Assembly: GCF_012427845.1 (NCBI RefSeq)
Contig: NZ_CP038498.1
Location: 2,666,001-2,730,000 of the forward strand
Reading direction: 5' to 3'
Source of the DNA: Pectobacterium punjabense
GTDB lineage: Bacteria; Pseudomonadota; Gammaproteobacteria; Enterobacterales; Enterobacteriaceae
DNA: 64,000 bases
Translations under genes and position numbers: made by a program
The notes under the pieces: generated by a model
What the model was told of the DNA's origin: nothing
The model's input: the letters and a program-made list of their open reading frames with translations, nothing else
The model's database searches: none
Shown: positions 36,520 to 45,730 of the stretch, piece by piece
Position numbering within the stretch: position 1 is the stretch's first letter
Layout: each line of letters begins with the position of its first letter

Positions 36520-37342
36520 CTTTTAGTTCCTCCAACGCCAGTGCTATTTCCTCGCCTTTCGGCACCCGGTGATGCCATTCAGCTCGCCCCTGAATAAACG
36601 ACACGCCCGCACCTTTTTCCGTATTCGCAATCACTACATTCGGTTTACCGTTGCGCGGTAGCTTTTCCAACGTGTCCACCACCGATTGCATGTCATTACC
36701 TGCGCATTCCGTAACCTGTAAGCCAAAGGCTTGCCACTTTTCTGCCAGCGGATCGGTGTTCATGATGGAGCAGGTCGTCCCTGCCAATTGCAGTTTGTTC
36801 TTGTCGTTGATGATGATCAGGTTATCCAGTTGGTAATGCGCCGCCACCAGCGCCGCTTCCCAGTTACTGCCTTCTGCCAACTCGCCATCGCCCGTCAGGA
36901 CAAAAACCCGACGCGGGCTATTATCGCGCTTAGCCGCCAGCGCAATGCCAACGGCGACGGGCAGTCCGTGCCCCAGCGCCCCGGTGTTCAGCTCAATTCC
37001 CGGCGTCTTGTGCTTGACTGGATGCCCCGGCAAATGCGAGTCGGGGTGCTGATAGGTCTCCAGCCATGCTTCTGGGAAATAGCCCGCTTCCGCCAGACAG
37101 CAGTAATAACCGCCGACGGCATGGCCTTTTGACTGGATATAAATATCCCGCTGCGAATCCTGAAGACGATCCGGTGCACAGTTCAAAATACGAAAATACA
37201 GCGCCGTCAAAATCTCAACCTGTGACAGATCTGCACCCGTGTGCCCGCCAGCCGGACTATTGGCATTCAGATGAATAATACGGCGACGAATAGCGCGGGC
37301 TTTGTGCGTCAGCGCCTCCACCGACAATGCGTACGGATTCAT
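36512..37342 (-). CDS. aplTN: Apulose-4-P transketolase, N-terminal subunit
   Basis: A 276-residue protein corresponding to the thiamine-diphosphate-binding half of transketolase. The TPP motif is GDGELAEGSNWEAALVAAHYQLDNLIIINDKN. HLNANSPAGGHTGADLSQVEILTALYF at the N-terminus and SKGHAVGGYYCCLAEAG are also typical. The start ATG 37342 follows GAGGTGAGAT. The 171 bases upstream separate it from the permease gene and contain two imperfect copies of the palindrome found before the ABC operon, so it probably starts a second transcription unit (transketolase-kinase-isomerase). Confidence 0.85.
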   Translation of the reverse strand: MNPYALSVEALTHKARAIRRRIIHLNANSPAGGHTGADLSQVEILTALYFRILNCAPDRLQDSQRDIYIQSKGHAVGGYYCCLAEAGYFPEAWLETYQHPDSHLPGHPVKHKTPGIELNTGALGHGLPVAVGIALAAKRDNSPRRVFVLTGDGELAEGSNWEAALVAAHYQLDNLIIINDKNKLQLAGTTCSIMNTDPLAEKWQAFGLQVTECAGNDMQSVVDTLEKLPRNGKPNVVIANTEKGAGVSFIQGRAEWHHRVPKGEEIALALEELKDE

Positions 37343-37354
37343 ATCTCACCTCGC

Positions 37355-37387
37355 TTGAATTTTTACTCAAAACGAATATTTATTCAC
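37355..37387. promoter_or_regulatory. Imperfect operator copies before aplTN
   Basis: TTGAAT-TTTT-ACTCAA (37355-37370) and ACGAAT-ATTT-ATTCAC (37372-37387) resemble the TTGAAT-N4-ATTCAA palindromes upstream of the sugar-binding protein gene. The first differs at one position; the second differs at three outer positions. They lie 13-45 bases before the aplTN start. A single regulator could serve both transcription units. Confidence 0.62.
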
Positions 37388-37513
37388 GTTGAATCAAAAA
37401 ATTGCGCTCAAATCGGGCCTCGGTATGCCTACCGACATCGCTCCCGCCACAACCCAACGCCCCGTGCGATCTACACTAAAATGCTATCTATACATAAATG
37501 CCTCTACGCCTAA

Positions 37514-38611
37514 CTAAGCGCCTTCCGCCACGGCCTTCTGCGACACAATCGCGGCCTTGTGCTGCATACGGTTCTGCATCTGGTCGATAATCACCGCCAC
37601 AATAATGACGATGCCTTTAATCACCATTTGCCAGAATTCACTCACGCCCATCATGACCAGCCCGTCAGCAAGAATCCCGATGACAAACGCCCCTATCAGC
37701 GTACCCAGAATGGTGCCGCGTCCTCCCGCCAATGACGTTCCGCCGAGCACCACAGCAGCAATCGCGTTCATTTCAAAAGCGGTACCCGTCGCTGGGTGGC
37801 TGGCGACCAACTGAGAGGACACCACGATGCCCGCGATAGCAGCACAGAAACCGGAAATGGTGTAAACCCAGACTTTGACCTGACGCACTTTGACACCCGA
37901 AAGCTCTGCGGCACGCTCATTGTCGCCAATCGCGTAGACATGGCGGCCAAACGGCAGACGGCGCGCCACATAGGCAATCACCAATGCCAATACCAGCATC
38001 AGCCAGATAGCCAGCGGTAAGCCCAGGATCGTGCCGGAGCCAATCAACTCAAAGCCCGTATTCCCCAACTGCGGGTTACCACCTAAGCCGGGGAACGTTT
38101 CTCCACCGGAAATCAACATCGACGCCCCACGCACGATGTACATCGTTCCCAACGTGCAGATAAAGGGCGCAACGTTATACCGTGTAATAATCCAGCCGTT
38201 GATGGCACCGATGAGCGCGCCGATCAGCAGCACAACGGGCACGATGACCCACACGCTGGGGAAAATTGCGATACCAAACATAGGCAGCACAATGCCCTGA
38301 GTAATCATGTAGCCCGCCACCATGCCGCACAGCCCTAACGTGGCACCGATTGACAGGTCAATCCCGGCGGTGATGATGACAAACGTGATGCCCAGTGCCA
38401 GAAACGCATTGATGGCAATGTGCTTCACCATAATGATCAGGCTGCCTGTCGCCAAAAATCCGGGCACCGTGAAGGCAAAGAACCCCAGAATCAGGAACAG
38501 CGCGATGAACGTGCGCAGCCTGAGGATCAACAGCAGAATGCTCTCTCGTGAGCGTACAAACTTACCCGGGGATAGCGCACCTGACGCCGCCGGAAGGTGA
38601 GTCGTTTTCAT
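37514..38611 (-). CDS. Sugar ABC transporter permease (RbsC-like)
   Basis: A 365-residue inner-membrane permease of the ribose/autoinducer-2 (RbsC) type with about ten membrane segments. NAFLALGITFVIITAGIDLSIGATLGLCGMVAGYM, the EAA-like loop FGRHVYAIGDNERAAELSGVKVRQVKVWVYTISG, and AIAAVVLGGTSLAGGRGTILGTLIGAFVIGIL are all family marks. The start MKTTHLPAA (38611) lies just beyond the ATPase stop (38613, TGACATG arrangement), so the two are coupled. It forms the uptake channel of the apiose transporter with the ATPase (38613) and the binding protein (40843). The cargo, D-apiose, is inferred from the locus. Confidence 0.92.
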   Translation of the reverse strand: MKTTHLPAASGALSPGKFVRSRESILLLILRLRTFIALFLILGFFAFTVPGFLATGSLIIMVKHIAINAFLALGITFVIITAGIDLSIGATLGLCGMVAGYMITQGIVLPMFGIAIFPSVWVIVPVVLLIGALIGAINGWIITRYNVAPFICTLGTMYIVRGASMLISGGETFPGLGGNPQLGNTGFELIGSGTILGLPLAIWLMLVLALVIAYVARRLPFGRHVYAIGDNERAAELSGVKVRQVKVWVYTISGFCAAIAGIVVSSQLVASHPATGTAFEMNAIAAVVLGGTSLAGGRGTILGTLIGAFVIGILADGLVMMGVSEFWQMVIKGIVIIVAVIIDQMQNRMQHKAAIVSQKAVAEGA

Positions 38612-38612
38612 G

Positions 38613-40166
38613 TCAGAACCCTTGTGCACTTGCCGAAACCAATGCCGACTCGCTGGCCGACTGACGCACAATATTCGCCGTCAGTTTGCCATTCGACATC
38701 ACCAAAATACGGTCCGATACCGCCATAATCTCTTTCAGATCCGAGGTAGAAAACAGCACACCGATCCCCTGCTCAGAGAGCCCGACCATCATTTCAAACA
38801 CATCGGCTTTGGCACCCACATCGATGCCCCGCGTCGGTTCATCCAGCAACAGCACCTTAGGGCTAGTCAGCAGCGAGCGGCCAATGACCACTTTTTGCTG
38901 ATTGCCACCGCTGAGCGCCTGAATTTCCACCTCGGGTGAAGACACCTTGATGGCTAGCTGCCCAATCGTGCTGGCTACCACTTCTTGCTCCTGTCGCTGG
39001 AAGATCGCCATACCGTATTTCAGCCGTCGCCACAGGCTGGCGATAGTGAGATTAGAAGCCACCGACGAGAGCGGGAAGATCCCGGTTTTTTTGCGATCTT
39101 CCGGCACCAGACTCATCCCCATACGAATGCGTTGCGCAGTAGAAAGACGCGGATTAACCGGTTTGCTATCCAGATAAATCTTGCCCAGATAATCATTCTG
39201 AATACCCAGCAAACACTCAAAAAGCTCCGTGCGCCCCGCCCCCATCAGTCCGTAAACCCCAACGATTTCCCCTTCGCGCACCATCAGCGAGACATCATTC
39301 ACCACCTGATGCCCTGCATCATTGAGGCAGGTAAGGTGTTCCGCTTCCAATATCGGCGCACCGAACGTTCTGCCCGGATGCAGGAAACTGGTGACAGGGT
39401 CACCGCCGAGCATTTCCCGCACGATCCACGGTACATCGATGTCGCTGACCGCCGCTTCCGCCTGAAAACAACCGTCACGCAGGATGGTGATGTAATCGCC
39501 AATCGCCATCAGTTCTTCTAGCCGGTGCGAAATGTAGATGATGGATACATTCTGGCGGGTCAGTTCGCGGATCACGCGAAACAGAATCTCCACTTCGGTT
39601 TTACTCAGCGCGGAGGTCGGTTCGTCGAGAATCAGAATGTCGGCCTGATCCGCCAGCGCCTTGGCAATTTCTACTAGCTGCTGCTGGCCGACTTTCAGGC
39701 TAGCGACTTCGGTACGCGGCGAAATAGCCTGATCGAGACGCGCCATCAACTCCGCCGCAATCCGTTCCTGTTCCTGATAATCGATAGGCGCAACGCCCTT
39801 TTGCAGTTCCCGCCCCAGAAAAATATTCTCCGCCACGCTCAGGTTTTCAGACAGGTTAAGTTCCTGATGCACCATGCCGATGCCTTTCGCCGCCGCATCG
39901 CGGGTATCCGCTATGTGCACCACGTCGCCATTTAGCAGAATCTGGCCGGACGTAGGCTGCTGTACACCAGCCAGAATCTTCATCAGCGTCGATTTGCCTG
40001 CTCCGTTTTCGCCAATGATCACGTTGACCTTGCCGCGATACACGTTGTAATCGACGTTATCCAGCGCCTTGGTGCCGGGAAACAGCATGGTGATGCCTCG
40101 GGTTGCCATCACAATTTCGGGACGGTTAGCCGCATTGGGTTGTAGAGAGACATCCGGTTTTTCCAT
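38613..40166 (-). CDS. Sugar ABC transporter ATPase (RbsA-like)
   Basis: A 517-residue tandem ATPase of the RbsA/MglA type, two nucleotide-binding domains in one chain. The first domain has Walker A GENGAGKST and Walker B LILDEPTSAL. The second, as usual in this family, has a degenerate Walker A (GLMGAGRTEL) but a good signature and Walker B (LSGGNQQKVVIGRSLLTSPKVLLLDEPTRGIDVG). The start overlaps the DUF2291 gene stop by one base (TAATG-type), and the stop is coupled to the permease. It powers uptake for the apiose locus. Confidence 0.94.
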   Translation of the reverse strand: MEKPDVSLQPNAANRPEIVMATRGITMLFPGTKALDNVDYNVYRGKVNVIIGENGAGKSTLMKILAGVQQPTSGQILLNGDVVHIADTRDAAAKGIGMVHQELNLSENLSVAENIFLGRELQKGVAPIDYQEQERIAAELMARLDQAISPRTEVASLKVGQQQLVEIAKALADQADILILDEPTSALSKTEVEILFRVIRELTRQNVSIIYISHRLEELMAIGDYITILRDGCFQAEAAVSDIDVPWIVREMLGGDPVTSFLHPGRTFGAPILEAEHLTCLNDAGHQVVNDVSLMVREGEIVGVYGLMGAGRTELFECLLGIQNDYLGKIYLDSKPVNPRLSTAQRIRMGMSLVPEDRKKTGIFPLSSVASNLTIASLWRRLKYGMAIFQRQEQEVVASTIGQLAIKVSSPEVEIQALSGGNQQKVVIGRSLLTSPKVLLLDEPTRGIDVGAKADVFEMMVGLSEQGIGVLFSTSDLKEIMAVSDRILVMSNGKLTANIVRQSASESALVSASAQGF

Positions 40167-40798
40167 TATTGCGCCCCTCCATTGCTCGTACTGGTCAGGT
40201 TTAACGTCATCGGCACCGCATCGCTGATACCCTGTTTCGTCACCACCAGCGCCACCAACACGTTAGCGGTTTTACCTTGCACACTGGCATTCAGTTCTGG
40301 CAATGACGCGATGGCTTTGCTATTCAGCGCACGCGCCAATTGGGCAAATTGCACCTGATTCTTGAAATCATCAAAGCGGATAAACCCTGCTGCATCGCGA
40401 ATCGCATTGCCTTTGACTATCGGCCCCAACTGAAGCGTGACGGCGTCACCTTTTACATCAAGCGTCAATTTTCCTTCACGGCTTTCCCGATCAATCCCAC
40501 TGACCGTGCCCTGAAGCCGTGCATAGACGGCTTTACGTGCCGTTCCCTCCAGCGCTGCCTGCATTTTCTTCACGTCATCCCAGGACAGCGCCTGCTGCTG
40601 CGCCGCAGGGAGCAACGTTGGTTGCCACAGCGCCGTCGCGATATTCTCTGGCGTCATGGTGCTATAGCCCGGCGTAGATGTCGGATCGACCGGAATGATC
40701 GGCTTACCGTTTTCATCCAGATCGACCACCGTACAGGCAGACAGCAGCAAGGCACAAAGCCCAATCCAGCTGGCGCGATATCGTTCATCAAACAACAT
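40166..40798 (-). CDS. DUF2291 lipoprotein of sugar ABC operon
   Basis: A 210-residue predicted lipoprotein. The signal peptide ends in the lipobox LLLSAC (Cys at about residue 22), followed by the acidic segment TVVDLDENGKPIIPVD. The body fits DUF2291, a family typically encoded inside RbsA/RbsB-type pentose or polyol transporter operons. Its exact role is unknown; it may assist the binding protein or the membrane complex. It lies between the binding protein (44-bp gap with a hairpin) and the ATPase (1-bp overlap), so it is part of the same transport unit. Confidence 0.85.
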   Translation of the reverse strand: MLFDERYRASWIGLCALLLSACTVVDLDENGKPIIPVDPTSTPGYSTMTPENIATALWQPTLLPAAQQQALSWDDVKKMQAALEGTARKAVYARLQGTVSGIDRESREGKLTLDVKGDAVTLQLGPIVKGNAIRDAAGFIRFDDFKNQVQFAQLARALNSKAIASLPELNASVQGKTANVLVALVVTKQGISDAVPMTLNLTSTSNGGAQ

Positions 40799-40814
40799 AA
40801 CGACTCCTCTACCT

Positions 40815-40834
40815 GCGGGAGCTAACGCTCCCGC
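40815..40834 (-). promoter_or_regulatory. Hairpin between binding-protein gene and DUF2291 gene
   Basis: GCGGGAGC (40815-40822) and GCTCCCGC (40827-40834) form a perfect 8-bp stem around TAAC. Such hairpins after a binding-protein gene usually stabilise its mRNA or partially end transcription, which would give more binding protein than membrane subunits. Confidence 0.7.
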
Positions 40835-40842
40835 TGCCTCAA

Positions 40843-41904
<1,062 letters not shown>

Positions 41905-42036
41905 TTACATTTTGTGCGAAGCGGTAATGGTGAGAAACGGTAAAAAAACAGAAACGAGAGCGATAAAAAATTGCTGGAGAAATTTTTAACGTTGCGTCAG
42001 CAATGGCTCACAGGGTGACGGACAAGGAAGTCCGTC

Positions 42037-42066
42037 ATAAAAAAGCGGATGACGGATGCCATCCGC
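42037..42066 (-). terminator. Rho-independent terminator of pgpB
   Basis: On the minus strand GCGGAT (with extended pairing) and ATCCGC (42045-42066) form a stem followed by TTTTTTAT. A second hairpin, GACGGAC/GTCCGTC, is adjacent at 42017-42036. Both lie between the pgpB stop and the upstream apiose operon. Confidence 0.78.
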
Positions 42067-42130
42067 AGAGTACGCGCTACAGGAAATTATCTACGGGGTA
42101 CAACCTACTACAGGAACGACAACTCAAGGG

Positions 42131-42907
42131 CTACGAGGATTTATTCTCAGCGGCATCCTCTTCTGCCTGTTCTTTGATTTCTTCATACTGGAGCGACAAC
42201 GGGCCGCACCATCGCTGTGCCAGCCAACTTGCAACCACCACCAGCAGCCAGCTGATTAACGTCGCCACCACCAGATCCTGCGGCCAATGCATGCCGAGCA
42301 CCAGACGGCTGCCCATGACGCCACTGGCCCAGAGCATCAGGATCACCACGGTTTTATAATGTCGGCGCGCCCACAGTAACCCAACGGCCAACAAAGCCCA
42401 GGTTGCGGCAAACAGGGTGTGCCCAGAGGGGAAAGCAAAGCCAGTTTCAAACTGCCAGTGGCTACGCAGCCATTGTGGGATCTGCGTTTGATCCTGCAAC
42501 TGCGTTTTCACCAGTTCTGAACGTTCCTTACGCGGTAACGAGTAGAAATAGCTGTCGTCTACCTGATGATTTCTCTCCAGCCAGACAACATAAGGCCGGG
42601 ATTCCTGCACCCACTCTTTAATCACCGATTTGATGCCCTGCCCAACCAACACCGTAATCGCCATAATAACCAACAGGCCGAGTGCAGGTTTCAGACGAAA
42701 ACGCAGGCACCAGAGAAACCAGATGCTTAAGATAATGCTGGTCAGAATTCCCCACGGTGACGTCACTGTCTCGGTGACCCAAAAGAGTACGCGCAACCAA
42801 GCCCCACCATATTCCGGTTGCCACTGCCAACCGCTCATCCAGATAATCAGTGGCATAATCAGTAATAGCGCTGCGCCAATGGTGGTTCGTTTGGCAATGT
42901 CGTACAT
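42131..42907 (-). CDS. pgpB: Phosphatidylglycerophosphatase B / UPP phosphatase
   Basis: A 258-residue PAP2-type membrane phosphatase (E. coli 254). The three phosphatase motifs are KEWVQESRPYVVWLER (KxxxxxxRP), FPSGHTLFA (PSGH) and SRLVLGMHWPQD (SRxxxxxHxxxD). Several membrane segments occur in the N- and C-terminal thirds. It removes phosphate from phosphatidylglycerol phosphate and undecaprenyl pyrophosphate. Divergent from ribA, as in E. coli; downstream it meets the accessory apiose locus rather than lapA. Confidence 0.95.
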   Translation of the reverse strand: MYDIAKRTTIGAALLLIMPLIIWMSGWQWQPEYGGAWLRVLFWVTETVTSPWGILTSIILSIWFLWCLRFRLKPALGLLVIMAITVLVGQGIKSVIKEWVQESRPYVVWLERNHQVDDSYFYSLPRKERSELVKTQLQDQTQIPQWLRSHWQFETGFAFPSGHTLFAATWALLAVGLLWARRHYKTVVILMLWASGVMGSRLVLGMHWPQDLVVATLISWLLVVVASWLAQRWCGPLSLQYEEIKEQAEEDAAENKSS

Positions 42908-43186
42908 AATTTCTTCCCATAATTCAGCATGATGCTTTGCAACAAAACTTTCACAATTCTATCAGAAAATCCGACATGAACTGTCAGTATGGCGTAAAAT
43001 AGCGCTCAGTTCTGTCAACGAAGTTGAAACCAAACTGAGGTCAGGTCACGCTATAGTTCAATTTTTGTGACGTTCTTAGACAGGCTTTTTTGCTGGTCAA
43101 GCGCGATAGGCAGCAGTAGGATTCGCCTCAGCACTTTTGTTTTTTGGACACAGCGTTTTTTGGATACCGCGTTTTTGGAGAAAAGT

Positions 43187-43780
43187 ATGCAGCTAAAACG
43201 GGTGGCGGAAGCCAAATTACCCACTCCGTGGGGCGATTTTCTGATGGTGGGTTTTGAAGAAATCGCCACGGGCCATGACCACCTTGCGCTGGTTTATGGT
43301 GATATTTCCGGTTCAGTTCCCGTACTTGCCCGCGTACATTCCGAGTGCCTGACGGGAGATGCCTTGTTTAGCCTGCGCTGTGACTGTGGTTTCCAGTTGG
43401 AGGCCGCTTTGGGACACATCGCCGAAGAAGGTCGTGGCGTGCTGCTTTACCACCGTCAGGAAGGCCGTAACATTGGGCTGCTCAATAAAATCCGCGCTTA
43501 TGCGTTGCAGGATCTGGGAGCCGATACGGTGGAAGCCAACCATCAACTCGGGTTTGCCGCCGATGAGCGCGACTTCACGCTGTGCGCTGACATGTTCAAG
43601 CTGCTGGGCGTTGATGAAGTTCGCCTGCTGACGAATAATCCGCAGAAAGTAAAAATTCTCAACGAAGCAGGCATCAACATCGTCGAGCGTGTGCCATTAA
43701 TCGTCGGGCGCAACCCGAAGAATGAAAACTATTTGGCCACCAAAGCGGCAAAAATGGGACACATGCTGGACATGAAGTAA
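43187..43780 (+). CDS. ribA: GTP cyclohydrolase II
   Basis: A 197-residue enzyme (E. coli RibA 196) that starts riboflavin synthesis from GTP. The zinc cysteines are in [21 protein letters not shown], and the GTP contact loop is [47 protein letters not shown] and the MGHMLDMK end are conserved. ATG 43187 has GGAGAAAAGT upstream; the earlier in-frame start at 43067 lacks conservation and sits in a leader with short repeats. The gene ends at a bidirectional hairpin (43852-43878). Confidence 0.97.
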   Translation: MQLKRVAEAKLPTPWGDFLMVGFEEIATGHDHLALVYGDISGSVPVLARVHSECLTGDALFSLRCDCGFQLEAALGHIAEEGRGVLLYHRQEGRNIGLLNKIRAYALQDLGADTVEANHQLGFAADERDFTLCADMFKLLGVDEVRLLTNNPQKVKILNEAGINIVERVPLIVGRNPKNENYLATKAAKMGHMLDMK

Positions 43781-43847
43781 CGTGTTCTACTGCATCGTAT
43801 GAGAAAACGCTCTACACCAGAAAGCGTTACGTTAGAAAAGCCTTCAT

Positions 43848-43882
43848 CCAAAAATAGCCGACTTTAGTCGGCTATTTCATTT
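43848..43882. terminator. Bidirectional terminator between ribA and OppA-like gene
   Basis: AAATAGCCGACT (43852-43863) and AGTCGGCTATTT (43866-43877) form a near-perfect stem, with A runs before and T runs after, so it can work for both convergent genes. Confidence 0.88.
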
Positions 43883-43885
43883 CGG

Positions 43886-45520
43886 CTAGTGCTTGATGAC
43901 GTACATATCTTTCGTGTAGTAATCGCCACGATAATCCGGAGCGAAACCACCAATATACGTCTTCGCCATTTGTGGCTGAACATAGTAATAGATAGGGATT
44001 AATGCCATATCTTTGTCTAAGATATCCGAGGCTTGTTGATAAATAGCCTCTTTTTCCTGCTTATCCTTCACTGTCAGCGCCTTTTTCAGTAACCCGTCAT
44101 ACTCGGCATTACTGTATTTGCCGTTGTTGCTGCTGTCATTGGTTTCCATCGTATTCAGGAAGGTACTTGCTTCATTGTAATCTCCCGTCCACGAGTGTCT
44201 GACCACTTCAAAGTCGCCAGTACGCACGGTATCCAGCATGGTTTTCCATTCCTGATTTTGCAGCGTCACTTCAAGACCAAGATTCTTCTTCCACATTGAC
44301 GTTGCAGCAATCGCTATGCGCAAATGTGACTCTGATGTGTTGTAAAGCAGGGTGAATTTCAGCGGTTTCTTTTCATCAAAGCCAGCTTCTTTCAACAGTT
44401 TTTTCGCCTCAGCATTGCGCTGCTGCTGTGTCCAGCCTGCCCACTCTGGCTCTTTACGTTGAAAGCCCCCGACATTTTTAGGAATCAAACTGTACGCAGG
44501 CGTTTGCCCCATACCCAGCACGTTGTTCGCAATAATATTTTTATCCAAACTCAGATCCAACGCACGCCGGACACGTGGATCGTTGAACGGTGCTTTTTGC
44601 ATATTGAAACGGTAAAAATAGGTGCTCATCAGTGGCGAAACTTTCACTTCTTGCGGGTAGTCTTTTTTCAACGAAGCGAACTGAATTGGCGACAAAATAT
44701 TCGTAACATCAATTTCACCGGATTTATAGCGATTTAACTCCGCCGCTTGCGAGCTGATCGGCAGGTACGTGACTTTGTTAATGACGGTATGCGCATCATC
44801 CCAATACTGGCTATTACGTTTGCCAACAATACGTTCGTTCACCACCCACTCGTTTAGCGTATACGGGCCACTGCTGACGAAATTCGCGACCTGCGTCCAG
44901 TTCTCAGGGTGCTTTTCAATCACCGCTTTCGGTAACGGAACCATCACATAGAAGGACGACATCTCCAGGAAATACGAAATCGGGTGTTCGAGCGTTATTT
45001 CAACCGTGTGGCTATCCAGCGCTTTTATACCCAGTGATTCTGGCGCTTTCTTGCCCGCCATAATGTCTGCTGCATTCTTCACATACATACTGGAAACATA
45101 GCTGCCATAAGGCGACAGCGTTTTAGGGTCGCTAAGGCGTCGCCAGCTAAACACCACATCGTCCGCAGTAATCGGTGAGCCATCAGACCATTTGGCATCA
45201 GGTCGCAGGTGAAAGGTCCATACCGTATTGTCTTTATTCTCCCACCGCTCAGCTAGTCGTGGCTGTATCGTGCCGCTGTCTCCCACATGCACCAAATTGT
45301 CGAAGAAGTCACCGATGATATACCCTTCAACATTGCTTTCTACCTTATGCGGGTCCAGCGAGGCAGGCTCTGAACCATTGCCTCGTACCAGCTCTTGTTT
45401 GTCCGCCAATACCACACCAGCGGGAACCTGAGCAGCAAAAACCGAGGTTATCGCCCCCGTTGCACACAAAGTAAGAAGTAACACCGAGTGTTTAAAACGT
45501 TTTTTGATTACACCATTCAT
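43886..45520 (-). CDS. OppA/MppA-family peptide-binding protein
   Basis: A 544-residue periplasmic binding protein of the oligopeptide (family 5) type. The signal peptide is MNGVIKKRFKHSVLLLTLCATGAITSVFA, then a mature start around AQVPAGVVLADKQELVRGNGSEPASLDPHKVESN. The family signature is near DLSLDKNIIANNVLGMGQTPAYSLIP. ATG 45520 follows AGGAGG at four bases' distance; a longer reading from 45547 is not needed. E. coli has OppA (543) and MppA (537) of this type, and I cannot decide which is orthologous. There is no opp permease cluster adjacent, so it is a stand-alone binding protein that may share a membrane complex encoded elsewhere. In this window it separates ribA from acnA. Confidence 0.9.
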   Translation of the reverse strand: MNGVIKKRFKHSVLLLTLCATGAITSVFAAQVPAGVVLADKQELVRGNGSEPASLDPHKVESNVEGYIIGDFFDNLVHVGDSGTIQPRLAERWENKDNTVWTFHLRPDAKWSDGSPITADDVVFSWRRLSDPKTLSPYGSYVSSMYVKNAADIMAGKKAPESLGIKALDSHTVEITLEHPISYFLEMSSFYVMVPLPKAVIEKHPENWTQVANFVSSGPYTLNEWVVNERIVGKRNSQYWDDAHTVINKVTYLPISSQAAELNRYKSGEIDVTNILSPIQFASLKKDYPQEVKVSPLMSTYFYRFNMQKAPFNDPRVRRALDLSLDKNIIANNVLGMGQTPAYSLIPKNVGGFQRKEPEWAGWTQQQRNAEAKKLLKEAGFDEKKPLKFTLLYNTSESHLRIAIAATSMWKKNLGLEVTLQNQEWKTMLDTVRTGDFEVVRHSWTGDYNEASTFLNTMETNDSSNNGKYSNAEYDGLLKKALTVKDKQEKEAIYQQASDILDKDMALIPIYYYVQPQMAKTYIGGFAPDYRGDYYTKDMYVIKH

Positions 45521-45677
45521 ATAACCTCCTGTTATATCCGTCATCATTTAAGCAGTATCCGCGTTGCCATAAGGGCAGGTATGAGAAATAGTTTTTACTT
45601 ATTCCACATAGAGTTAGCGTCACTATAACCTAACCACAATTCGCCTAAGGATACGAGGATTTAATGCGGAGAAACAT

Positions 45678-45707
45678 GCGCGGGTACACCCAAAAATGTA
45701 CCCGCGC
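45678..45707 (-). terminator. Hairpin downstream of acnA
   Basis: GCGCGGGTACA (45678-45688) and TGTACCCGCGC (45697-45707) form a perfect 11-bp stem around an 8-base loop. On the minus strand no T-tract follows, but it is placed 24 bases past the acnA stop. Confidence 0.65.
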
Positions 45708-45730
45708 GGCAAGACTAAGCGGAGGTTGCG

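Noticed and set aside
42908..43186. FMN riboswitch before ribA
   Set aside because: No conserved RFN core (AGGGT..., multi-hairpin) is visible; ribA in enterobacteria is not normally under this element.
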